A stretch of DNA of 64,000 nucleotides from Pseudomonas quercus (GTDB taxonomy: Bacteria; Pseudomonadota; Gammaproteobacteria; Pseudomonadales; Pseudomonadaceae): NCBI RefSeq assembly GCF_012033695.1, contig NZ_JAAVJI010000005.1, positions 186,001-250,000 on the forward strand, given 5' to 3'. The notes beneath the pieces are model-generated. The model was given only the letters and a program-made list of their open reading frames with translations. It was not told the origin of the DNA and did not search any database. Made by a program: the position numbers and the translations under genes. The stretch's first letter is position 1. Each line of letters begins with the position of its first letter. Shown here piece after piece: positions 10,590-19,454 of the stretch.

Positions 10590-10613
10590 GAAAAAAACCC
10601 GCCAGAAAGCGGG
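10590..10613 (-). terminator. intrinsic terminator (leftward)
   Basis: CCCGC-cagaaa-GCGGG lies between A- and T-runs. Read on the minus strand the hairpin is followed by a run of seven T. It would stop leftward transcription arriving from the att side before the integrase. Confidence 0.6.
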
Positions 10614-10661
10614 TTTTACGGGGGTTCCAGAGATTTTGGTAGCCTTCGCTGGAACCTGAAC

Positions 10662-10686
10662 TGGTGCGGAGACAGGAGTCGAATCC
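10662..10686. repeat. att-like tRNA-Thr 3'-end remnant (middle copy)
   Basis: TGGTGCGGAGACAGGAG followed by TCGAATCC matches the CCA-proximal end of the tRNA-Thr gene (19314 onward) except for a missing C and two substitutions. No complete tRNA follows. It lies directly upstream of the P4-type integrase, so it is best read as the junction between two tandem integrative elements. Confidence 0.6.
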
Positions 10687-11071
10687 GTAACACCATCACC
10701 AGAGAAATAGAGACCTATGGAGGATCAAAAATCAATATAGGCACTCAATTAGGTACTCACTTTGCGTTTACCACATCAGAACGTGGTCGTGGCCGGAGGG
10801 TATGAGCTCGTGATGGAGTACCTACAACGTATAGGAGCATGGCGTTTACTGCTGAATGAACTTTAACTCCTGAGGTTGCTGTGAGCGAGAAACACGAGCG
10901 TGCAGCGTCTCTGGCAGTGGAAGGCCGACTGGAGCACCTTTGATGGATCAGGCAACCGTGATTTGGTCATCGCACCTGCTTCCGCAGTAGTGAAAATCTG
11001 TTCACCGTTTGCGGTGCGTATGCAACCAAATCCCGACGGTGGAAACCTATTCGTCAGACCTGGTTGACGGG
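10687..11071. other. intergenic, nothing recognised
   Basis: This is an AT-richer stretch after the att-like repeat with no credible ORF, RNA gene or repeat. Its right edge leads into the promoter of the HTH gene at 11145. Confidence 0.5.
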
Positions 11072-11100
11072 TTGACGATTCGACAGATTGACCTTATATT
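11072..11100 (+). promoter_or_regulatory. sigma-70 promoter of the HTH gene
   Basis: TTGACG at 11072-11077 and TATATT at 11095-11100 are separated by exactly 17 bases, 45 bases before the ATG at 11145. Two further TTGAC motifs overlap the region and could be part of an operator. Confidence 0.6.
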
Positions 11101-11144
11101 GGTAAGCAATTGATCACCGCTTCAATGCGTCGTTAGGAGGTTTT

Positions 11145-11768
11145 ATGTCCGTCTCTGCTCTAGAGTCCGCCCCCACCTCAAGACTGGATCTTGAGGCTGC
11201 GGTTGATAGACGTTTCCGCCTGTTCATCGCAAAGCTGCCGCAGGCGGTGCTCGAAAAGTCTCTGAAACTTTCAGATAGGGAAGCCCTCGCTGAGCTGGCG
11301 AGATCCGCAGCTGAGGCGGCGAGAAGCATCGAAATAGAGAACCAAGAAGCTATCGCTGAAATGCGAGCTAGAGCCTTTTTGAGGGTCAGAGAGAGATGCG
11401 AACTGCTCGAGAGCAAGGACCTTGTTAGAATTTTGGGTATCACAAAACAGGCCCTGAGCAAGCGTATCCAAGCTGGCCAGATCGCCGTGTACACGAACCA
11501 AAGCAACGGCAGAAAATACTACCCAGCCTTCCAGATCAGAGATAACAAGATCCGACCTGTGATCGCCGAGCTGCTTTCCGAATTCGGCGTCGAGCCCACA
11601 GACCAAGTTTCCATGAACCTGTTTGTTCAGCACCTGAGCACAAAGATCGACTACTCGAACCCAGGTGAGCCCGAAAACATCATCGAGATGCACACGCTCA
11701 TGGATGATCCTGCCGCCCGTAGAATCATCAAGCGGGAATGGGACAATAAGTACCTGCATGGCAGATAA
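11145..11768 (+). CDS. HTH DNA-binding protein, possible antitoxin of the convergent RES toxin
   Basis: A 207-aa soluble protein. Residues 1-90 are a charged helical region. Around 95-125 is a helix-turn-helix-like stretch ending in a short wing (ILGITKQALSKRIQAGQIAVY), followed by GRKYYPAFQI. The pairing of QALSKRI with a YPAFQ motif is, from memory, typical of Xre/ParS-like antitoxins encoded beside RES toxins, although the toxin-binding tail here is divergent. It has its own promoter and ends 35 bases from the end of the RES gene, which converges on it. That is unlike the usual co-transcribed antitoxin-toxin order, so partnership is inferred from proximity and motif only. GGAGG precedes the ATG. 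Confidence 0.55.
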   Translation: MSVSALESAPTSRLDLEAAVDRRFRLFIAKLPQAVLEKSLKLSDREALAELARSAAEAARSIEIENQEAIAEMRARAFLRVRERCELLESKDLVRILGITKQALSKRIQAGQIAVYTNQSNGRKYYPAFQIRDNKIRPVIAELLSEFGVEPTDQVSMNLFVQHLSTKIDYSNPGEPENIIEMHTLMDDPAARRIIKREWDNKYLHGR

Positions 11769-11792
11769 AACCGCCCCCCTCTTATGAGGGGG
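11764..11792 (-). terminator. terminator between convergent genes
   Basis: CCCCCTC-ttat-GAGGGGG at 11775-11792 lies between two converging genes. On the minus strand it is followed by CGGTTTTATC, giving a short T-run just after the RES gene. Confidence 0.6.
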
Positions 11793-11803
11793 CCGGGTGT
11801 TGC

Positions 11804-12442
11804 TTACTCCAGGCTTACGCCCAGGTCTTGCAGGTGCTTCACGGCAGTCTTACCGTTCGACAAGCGCTCTTTGAGGAGAGGCTTGTGGCTGACCGGTTTA
11901 ACCTGCTCGCCCCTTTCGTCGAAGAGGGCGGCATTGCACCCTTCAAGGGTGCCGGCTGGCGAATACACAGAAGAGGTGTACAGAAGCCCATCGACCTCCG
12001 AGCCATATTCCATGCACGCCTTGCTCAGCGCCCGAGTTGGGTCATAACCTTCAGAGCCCTGTCCCTTTGCCCGGACGACATCGCGCAGCTTGAGACCCAT
12101 CAGATTAGCCAACATTGGCAGGTCAATCAGCTTCAAATCCCGTACCGCCACTAGCTGGTGCAAGGAGCTTTGCTCCAGTTTGGCATATGCCACCGGAGTG
12201 TCATCACCCGGCGGTTGGAACACCTCGGCGACGGCAACAGTGTCGCTGAACCCAAGGTACAGAACTCCCACAGGAAGGTCGGCGCTGCCGAAGCGGCTAT
12301 CCGACTTTTTGTTGTAGAAGCGGGGCTCAGCGTCATGCTCCGAATCCTGGGCACGGGCAAACGCGGTTCCTTCAGGCGTGTTCCGGATAACGTCAGGGTT
12401 GTTGTCCAGAGTTGCCTTTACATCGCTAACATTGATCATCAC
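11804..12442 (-). CDS. RES-domain toxin (NAD-degrading family)
   Basis: A 212-aa protein with the RES pattern: an early Arg in EPRFYNKKSDSRFG, then LPVGVLYLGFSDTVAVAEVF with the conserved Glu, and late GLLYTSSVYSPAG followed by NAALFD with the conserved Ser/Asn region. Characterised RES toxins destroy NAD+ and arrest growth, and are neutralised by an Xre/ParS-type antitoxin; the activity is inherited from the family, not shown here. The start is GTG at 12442 with ATG at 12439 as alternative; AGGAG lies 10 bases before the GTG. No small antitoxin gene lies upstream on the same strand. The only candidate is the convergent HTH protein. Confidence 0.75.
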   Translation of the reverse strand: MMINVSDVKATLDNNPDVIRNTPEGTAFARAQDSEHDAEPRFYNKKSDSRFGSADLPVGVLYLGFSDTVAVAEVFQPPGDDTPVAYAKLEQSSLHQLVAVRDLKLIDLPMLANLMGLKLRDVVRAKGQGSEGYDPTRALSKACMEYGSEVDGLLYTSSVYSPAGTLEGCNAALFDERGEQVKPVSHKPLLKERLSNGKTAVKHLQDLGVSLE

Positions 12443-12869
12443 CTGTGTAGTACTCCTGATAGAAAATTAGAGGGTGTTTTTGGATTCGCATGGGTTACTT
12501 CCCTTGCTGGTTGGGTTGACCCGCGCAGACATCCGCACGGGGCGTGTTTGGCCCAATCGGGCCGAGAGCGAATATAAGGCAAAGAGCCAGCCCTTCATAA
12601 GGACCTGTCCACGTATCCGATCAGTTTTTTTAGTCATGACAGCAGGTTGCATTCATCGCCCACGACATTGCCTGCTGATGAAAGCCCAGGTCTACAGGAA
12701 AGGTGATCGGGTCGGACTTGCGCAAACCACCGTAAAGAGTGGTCTCGGCCGGCATGCTGGCTACATGATCTGGGAGAGGCTCTCTCCTTGTGATTTTGGT
12801 CGAGCGACAGCTTCAATCCTCAGAAACCAGAGCTGAGGGGAATCGAGCGAAACCTTTAGAAGAAAAATT
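12443..12869. other. intergenic, no supported gene
   Basis: This contains the upstream region of the RES gene. Small ORFs exist on both strands (for example a 61-codon one at 12467-12652 on the minus strand) but none has a convincing ribosome site or family resemblance that I can confirm. Confidence 0.45.
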
Positions 12870-12891
12870 GGTGATAAAAACCGTTATCACC
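12870..12891. promoter_or_regulatory. inverted repeat, likely operator
   Basis: GGTGATAA-aaaccg-TTATCACC, with perfect 8-bp arms, lies 15 bases before the start of the HEPN-like pseudogene at 12906. An AT-rich region surrounds it. It could be a repressor site for that gene. Confidence 0.5.
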
Positions 12892-12905
12892 ATATTTAAA
12901 GCCGG

Positions 12906-13601
12906 ATGCTCATGAGCCGCTCAGAACCCTTTCAGATCCGCGATTCCTACATCCGTGTCTATACCATGGCCGATACCTACGCAGAAATTGCCGAGGAGGC
13001 TTTTGCTCAGTTCCTGTCTGAAACGGCCAACCCGGTTCCTCGTCCTGACGCGATCGATGACGACCATACCGCCTTCGACGAACACGAAAGAAGAAAGGGT
13101 GTAGCAGGGATAAAAACCATCGTTTTCTCCGCGATGGCCCTCGAAGCGGCTGTTTTTGACCTGGCTGCCATCCAGCTGGGGGATAAGGTCGCCAAGGACT
13201 ACCTGGACAAGATGGATCTAATGGGCAAGTAAATGATTGTGCCTCGACTCATCTGCGGTCGGTCGCTCAGGGAGGACGGCCCCGCCGTCAATGGCCTGAA
13301 CGGGCTGGTCAAAGCGCGAAATGCGTTGGTGCATCATAAATCCCAAGAGTGGGACAAAGCGGGTGAGGCCGAACGCGCGATGACGGATCTGTGAGCCAGT
13401 TTTGAAAAAGACCAGGTACCTAACGCCTTCAAAACACTGGTTCTGCTATCGCTTGAAGTTGATGCCGTGCTGGAAACCTTCCTGGGTGCTCTCCCCTTCT
13501 ATGGACAAGAGATTTTTAACGACACACCCCGTGCTCCTCAGGTCGAGGAGGTCGTGCAACGCTGTCGTAACATCCATCGGAAAAACTGGAAAGGTGCGTA
13601 G
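12906..13601 (+). pseudogene. HEPN-like protein gene interrupted by two in-frame stops
   Basis: One frame from ATG 12906 to the TAG at 13599 encodes about 231 residues but is broken by TAA at 13230-13232 and TGA at 13392-13394. Coding character continues across both stops, so these look like nonsense changes in one gene rather than three genes. The middle part contains LVKARNALVHHKSQEW. The R-N-A-L-V-H stretch fits the R-x4-H motif of HEPN domains, which are RNases or their inactive relatives in many toxin and defence systems. The N-terminal part is acidic and helical. The recombinase ATG begins on the next base. The first 108-aa fragment may still be expressed. Confidence 0.55.
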
Positions 13602-14551
13602 ATGTCCGGACTTGTAATCCAGGGTGAACGCCGCCTCACTGCGGCCGAATTCCAGCACCTGGCCGCCGTGCCGGCAGCGGTCGAATGGTTCGCCAACATC
13701 GACAATCCTCGCACGCGTTGTTCCTACCAGGGTGATCTTGCAGACTTCTGCCGCTTCGTTGGCTTAGCCGAAGCTGATGAGTTCCGCGTCGTCACCAGGG
13801 CGCATGTCTTGGCTTGGCGTGCTCAGCTCGAGCAGCGTGGACTGGCCGGAGCGACCATCCGCCGCAAGCTAGCCGCGCTGGCCAGCCTTTTCGATCACCT
13901 GCTGGAGTGCAATGCTGTCGCCGGTGGCAATCCAGTGCATGGGGTCAAGCGGCCCAGGATTGAAACGAATGAAGGGAAGACACCTCTGGGGGACCACCAG
14001 GCGAAAGCGCTGCTGGATGCGCCATCGGCGGACTCGCTCAAGGGGCTACGCGATAGGGCCATTCTCGCTGTTCTGCTGTATCACGGCCTGCATCGTGAGG
14101 AATGTGCGCAGCTGCAGCTGAGCGATCTGCAGGAGCGGAGAGGTATCAAGCACCTGCGGATTTTGGGCAAAGGTGGAAAGCTGCGTTTCTTACCGCTGCA
14201 TCCCGTGGCCGCCAAGCGATTCCATGCCTATTTAGAAAAGTCCGGTCATCACTTGCTCGAGCCCCAGGGGCCGCTGTTTGTACCGTTGCGGGGACGCTCG
14301 ACCGGCACCGGAATTACAGCCAATGGCATCTACACCTTGGTGGAAAATATGCGAAATGCGCCGGGATCGAGGTCGCGGGTTTGGAGGTGCATGGTCTGCG
14401 TGCGACAGCGGCCACAAATGCCCTGGAGCATGAAGCCGACATTGCTAAGGTCCAGGCTTGGCTGGGCCATGCCAATATCAGTACTACCCGGATCTACGAC
14501 CGCCGTCAGCAGCGGCTAGAAGACTCCCCAACCTTCAAAGTGCGCTACTAG
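13602..14551 (+). pseudogene. XerD-like tyrosine recombinase, frameshifted in an A-run
   Basis: MSGLVIQGERRL begins directly after the preceding stop. Residues 20-110 form a SAM-like core-binding domain (TRCSYQGDLADFCRFVG). The catalytic domain has the first Arg in LLYHGLHREECAQLQL. The frame is lost near 14345 in a GAAAA run: adding one A restores EKYAKCAGIEVAGLEV, then HGLRATAATNAL (HxxR) and WLGHANISTTRIYDRR (His and Tyr nucleophile). All catalytic residues are therefore present but split over two frames. Restored length is about 316 aa. Relatives are chromosomal or plasmid XerD-like recombinases. A homopolymer error in sequencing is an alternative explanation. Confidence 0.8.
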
Positions 14552-14898
14552 GTGTACCTATAAGCAAGAAAATCGAGGCCGAACCCATTTCGTGAAGCCC
14601 CTCTTCCCACACCCTACACCCTGCAGCACGGCGAGGACACTGAGCACGCTGAGTACATTCAGCACGCCGAGCACCGAAAACCAAAAATAAGATTATGAAA
14701 ATCAGTAGGTTGTAAGCTTTTTATGCGCGATATCGCGCAATTCGGTTATCTGGACTAGGCTCATATCATGCATTTGAGTAGCTTGTATCGTTCATTCATG
14801 TGCTTGGAGATGCGTGATATTAGCGCTCAATGATGGTTTGCCATCATCAGCCGATGTCGGGAAACTGAGCCCAACAGAAATCGAATGAGGGCTGCAAA
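14552..14898. other. intergenic with iteron-like repeats
   Basis: This holds the 9-bp repeat cluster at 14626-14670, then an AT-rich stretch (14685-14830) leading to the start of the winged-helix-like gene. Repeats plus an adjacent AT-rich tract resemble a replication or regulatory region, but no replication protein is recognised with certainty. Confidence 0.45.
14626..14670. repeat. five imperfect 9-bp direct repeats
   Basis: Contiguous units GCACGGCGA, GGACACTGA, GCACGCTGA, GTACATTCA and GCACGCCGA, consensus GCACGCTGA. A sixth partial unit GCACCGA follows. They lie about 230 bases before the gene at 14899. Confidence 0.65.
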
Positions 14899-15576
14899 AT
14901 GGCCAACGCAAAACAGTCAGCTAAACGCCGCTTAACGATGGCGGAGCGTGCCCAGCAATTAATGCAGGTGCACTTCCCCGACATGCCTGAAGCGTGGAAA
15001 TGGACGCGCAAAACCCACGATGGTTTTAGCACGATTCCTCGGACGCTGCCGATTGCCATGCAAGTCATCGATGCCGATTCGAAAGGACAGCCTGCCGGCC
15101 ACGTGTTGTTTTGTCTATGGGCGCGTATGCCCGATCATCCGGTCATCACCATTGAGAATCCCAGCACATTTGCTGCTGAAGCGGGCTTTCTCGGGGAGCG
15201 AGCTGTGGATACCTGGCGCCGGCGTATGAAGAAGCTGCGAGAACTGCAGTTCATTGTTGCCAAGCCAGGTGCCTCGGGCGAATTCCACTATGTGATGCTC
15301 ACGAATCCAAACGCTGCGGTTGAGTGGATGCGCCATAGCGGCAAAGTTCAGGACGGGCTGTATAGCCGGTTCATCGAGCGACTTCCCGAGATCGGTGCCT
15401 ATGGCGATATCGAGGCGCTCCACGTCTACTGGGCCGCTCTTAAGGAAGCAGAGAAAACTGCGGCCGCCGCTGCGGAAGCTGCGAAGCAGGCGTCGAACGC
15501 AACCGCGACACCTCCAGCGCCGCCAGCTCCATCCACCAAGCCCAAACGTACGGGGAGGTCTAAGGCTAGTGCTTAG
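14899..15576 (+). CDS. winged-helix-like protein with Ala/Pro/Lys tail, function unknown
   Basis: A 225-aa soluble protein. Residues about 90-140 (NPSTFAAEAGFLGERAVDTW, then an RRRMKKLRELQF stretch) look like a recognition helix followed by the wing IVAKPGASGEFHYVMLTNP, a winged-helix arrangement found in some replication and transcription proteins. The C-terminal 45 residues are low-complexity Ala/Pro/Thr ending in basic KPKRTGRSKAS, a typical DNA-contact tail. GGGCTGCAAA precedes the ATG, giving a modest ribosome site. Iteron-like repeats lie upstream. The stop codon TAG runs straight into the 158-bp repeat array, so gene and array may share a transcript. I do not recognise a named family; a role on the repeats is conjecture. 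Confidence 0.6.
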   Translation: MANAKQSAKRRLTMAERAQQLMQVHFPDMPEAWKWTRKTHDGFSTIPRTLPIAMQVIDADSKGQPAGHVLFCLWARMPDHPVITIENPSTFAAEAGFLGERAVDTWRRRMKKLRELQFIVAKPGASGEFHYVMLTNPNAAVEWMRHSGKVQDGLYSRFIERLPEIGAYGDIEALHVYWAALKEAEKTAAAAAEAAKQASNATATPPAPPAPSTKPKRTGRSKASA

Positions 15577-15580
15577 GAGA

Positions 15581-16165
15581 GTCATGGGCATCGGGTGCTA
15601 ATCCACCCACCTCGATGCCCTCAAAATGAAAGCTCCGGACCGGCTGAGGGTCGAGTCTTAACCGGCTGGGGCTGTGGTGGTGCAAGGCTACAGTGAAGAC
15701 CTGCAAGGGGAGGCCGTATGCGGATCGCCAGGAGAAGAGTCATGGGCATCGAGTGCTAATCCACCCACCTCGATGCCCTCAAAATGAAAGCCCCGGACCG
15801 GCTGAGGGTCGAGTCTTGACCGGTGGGGGCTGTGGTGGTGCAAAGCTAAGGCGAAGACCTGTAAAAGGAGGCCGTATGCGGATCGCCAGGAGAAGAGTCA
15901 TGGGCATCGAGTGCTAATCCACCCACCTCGATGTCCTCAGAAAGAAAAGCCCTGAACCGGCTGAGGGTCGAGTCTTGACCGGTGGGGGTTGTGGTGGTGC
16001 AAGGCTAAGGCGAAGACCTGTAAAAGGAGGCCGTATGCGGATCGCCAGGAGAAGAGTCATGGGCATCGAGTGCTAATCCACCCACCTCGGTGCCCTCAGA
16101 AAGAAAAGCCCTGAACCAGCTGAGGGTCGAGTCTTAACTGGTCAGGGCTGTGGTGGTACAAGGCT
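15581..16165 (+). repeat. tandem array of four ~158-bp units, candidate structured RNA
   Basis: Units start at 15581, 15739, 15897 and 16056; the last stops after about 110 bases. Each unit can form hairpin I, GGGCATCGAG pairing with CTCGATGCCC over a constant loop, and hairpin II, closed by CCGG/CCGG around a constant loop containing GAGGGTCGAGTCTT. Differences between copies keep the pairing. In hairpin I they are G-T or T-G wobbles (copies 1, 3 and 4). In hairpin II, copy 4 changes both sides, CCAG with CTGG. A strong AAGGAGG site and a short ORF recur in each full unit. Spacing and unit length exclude a CRISPR array. Confidence 0.75.
15718..15759 (+). other. repeated 13-codon ORF, possible leader peptide
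   Basis: AGGAGG at 15710-15714 region precedes ATG by four to five bases, and the ORF encodes MRIARRRVMGIEC before TAA. The same ORF recurs at 15876-15917 and 16035-16076. Codons 5-7 are AGG AGA AGA, consecutive rare arginine codons in Pseudomonas. They also form a Shine-Dalgarno-like AGGAG before an internal ATG that would give MGIEC. The ORF ends inside the loop of hairpin I, as attenuator leaders do. Expression is unproven. Confidence 0.35.
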
Positions 16166-16169
16166 ATGG

Positions 16170-16203
16170 GTGCTAGGCCTCGCGAGGAGTCTAGCACTTC
16201 TTT
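16170..16203 (+). terminator. hairpin at the end of the repeat array
   Basis: GTGCTAG at 16170-16176 pairs with CTAGCAC at 16191-16197, with the palindrome CCTCGCGAGG in between, followed by TTCTTT. It could end transcription that crosses the array. Bases 16204-16421 hold nothing recognisable. Confidence 0.55.
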
Positions 16204-16743
16204 ATCCTGCTACGACAAGGGAGCGGCAATTCATAGTCAAGCCCGCCCATTTTACAATGCCTTGAATGCTCCTTTGCCTGATGCAGCGCGACACTTAGCC
16301 TGTCAGCAAGCTACGCTATCTTTTCTCAAACAAGCACCGGACTCCCCGACCTTGCTTGCAGCTCTCAGAGTTGTTAAGAAATCTCGCTCGATGACCTTCC
16401 CGTCTCGAACGCTGGTTATAGTGGTCTAATGAAACCGGACACTCATTTAGGCGAGAATGCTTGCCAGAACGAGGTGTCAGATGACCAAACAACGCCGTAC
16501 CTTTTCCCCTGAATTCAAACGCGAGGCTGCCGACCTCGTTCTCAAGCAGGACTACAGCTTCATCGAGGCCAGCCGCTCGCTTGGTGTCGGCGAGTCGGCT
16601 TTGCGCCGATGGGTAGACCAGGTGCAGCAAGAACGTACGGGCGTCACCTCGCAGAGCAAAGCGATGACCCCGGAGCAGCAGAAAATCCAAGAGCTGGAAG
16701 CTCGAATTGCTCGTCTTGAGCGAGAAAAATCGATTTTAAAAAA

Positions 16744-18351
<1,608 letters not shown>

Positions 18352-18419
18352 CGAACCCCTCTGTGTAGCGACCATTTTCTCCTAAAGTAAACCCCTACAA
18401 GCACCACAATCCCGGCATG

Positions 18420-18435
18420 TGGCATGACTTATGCT
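18420..18435 (+). promoter_or_regulatory. sigma-54 promoter of the island pilin
   Basis: TGGCATGACTTATGCT has GG and GC exactly ten bases apart, as in -24/-12 promoters. It lies 48 bases before the pilin ATG. Pseudomonas pilA genes are typically RpoN/PilR dependent. Confidence 0.7.
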
Positions 18436-18482
18436 AAAAACTCATCAAGCAGCTATCTCGCTGTAGATTTATGGAGAAGCAT

Positions 18483-18908
18483 ATGCGCTCTGGACAGAAA
18501 GGGTTCACTCTCATTGAGCTGATGATCGTTGTCGCAATCATTGGCATTTTGGCGGCGATTGCCATTCCGGCCTATAGCAAATACCAGGCACGTGCGAAGC
18601 TTACTGCAGGGTTGGCTGAAGCAAGCGCAGCTAAAGGTATCGTAGAAGATACTTTAAACAGTGGCACTGCGGTTACAAGCATTGCTGATGCTAAAGGAGT
18701 CGTTACACCTACCTCCAACTGCACATTGACCGCAACTATGAACGCAGGGGCTGGCACCGTAGCCTGTGCTCTGCTGAATGCACCGCCGGTAGTTGCTAGC
18801 GCGACTGTGACTTGGACACGGACAAACGACGGCACTTGGACATGCAAAACCACTGGCCTTCCAGCAGGCAGCACTGATATAGCTCCTAAGAGTTGCCCGC
18901 AGTCATAA
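18483..18908 (+). CDS. type IV major pilin-like protein (second pilin)
   Basis: A 141-aa prepilin: the short basic leader MRSGQKG, cleavage before Phe8, then [20 protein letters not shown] with Glu5 of the mature chain and the long hydrophobic spine helix. Four cysteines follow, the last pair (WTCK, KSCPQS) forming the usual C-terminal disulfide loop. The start is ATG 18483, because GGAGA at 18473-18477 is its ribosome site and overlaps an earlier ATG at 18471. It lies on the island side of tRNA-Thr, facing away from the core pilA, with its own sigma-54 promoter and terminator. It would be processed by PilD encoded at 23464. Identity with the core pilin is moderate, so it is a distinct allele rather than a fresh duplicate. 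Confidence 0.85.
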   Translation: MRSGQKGFTLIELMIVVAIIGILAAIAIPAYSKYQARAKLTAGLAEASAAKGIVEDTLNSGTAVTSIADAKGVVTPTSNCTLTATMNAGAGTVACALLNAPPVVASATVTWTRTNDGTWTCKTTGLPAGSTDIAPKSCPQS

Positions 18909-18946
18909 AATAACTCATTCAAGCAATATTGTTTTCCTACAGCTGA

Positions 18947-18975
18947 AGCCCCAGTCTTTATCGGCTGGGGCTTTT
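18947..18975 (+). terminator. intrinsic terminator of the island pilin
   Basis: AGCCCCAG at 18947-18954 pairs with CTGGGGCT at 18965-18972 and is followed by TTTT. Confidence 0.8.
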
Positions 18976-19313
18976 ACGGATCGACCGATGAAGGCAAGCA
19001 TGCCAGGATTGGATATTTTGACGCCGTCACTGGCAGCTAGAAGTAAAGCCGTCGATAGCAGCTGTAATATAGCCTCCCAGCTATACCCGCCGACAGTGAG
19101 CGTGTTGCCACCTTCGTTTGTTGGTATGTAGCTAGCAGCCAGGTATCGAGCGAGATGAGAAAAGCGGAGTTCTCAAAAGCTTTGCTGTGCTTTTCGGGCT
19201 TTCCAGACCAAACGCCTAAAAGACAACACGCTATAGCCAGAAATACAAGGCCCGTACTAGTCGGGCTCTGTAGGGCGTTTCGTAGACAGTCATAGACGTC
19301 CAGAAACTATCTG
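18976..19313. other. intergenic between island pilin and tRNA-Thr
   Basis: No gene is seen. A small inverted repeat GCCCG-tactagt-CGGGC lies near 19243-19260. This is the segment where an element inserted at the tRNA 3' end would begin, but no intact integrase lies next to it. Confidence 0.5.
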
Positions 19314-19389
19314 TGGTGCCGGAGACAGGAATCGAACCTGCGACCTTCGCGTTACGAGTGCGCTGCTCTACCGACTGAGCTACACCGGC
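19314..19389 (-). tRNA. tRNA-Thr (anticodon CGT)
   Basis: The minus-strand cloverleaf runs GCCGGTGTAGCTCAGTCGG at the 5' end, anticodon loop CTCGTAA, TTCGATT T-loop and encoded CCA. The acceptor stem pairs except for T6-T67, and the anticodon stem has an A31-C39 mismatch. Its 3' end faces the island, and the last bases recur at 10662 and 1, marking it as the likely integration target. tRNA-Thr beside pilA is also the P. aeruginosa arrangement. Confidence 0.92.
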
Positions 19390-19454
19390 GTGTTTCGGGT
19401 GTGTACGCTATCACCCCTTTTGCAGGCGGGCAAGCCCTTGTCGTGAGTAGATTT

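Noticed and set aside
12474..12836. 120-codon ORF before the HEPN-like gene
   Set aside because: Poor coding character and no start signal; kept only as intergenic.
15581..16165. CRISPR array
   Set aside because: Units are 158 bp and contiguous with no alternating repeat and unique spacer, and no cas genes are nearby.
16166..16429. 87-codon ORF between the array and the first IS
   Set aside because: No ribosome site or family match; it overlaps the terminator-like hairpin.
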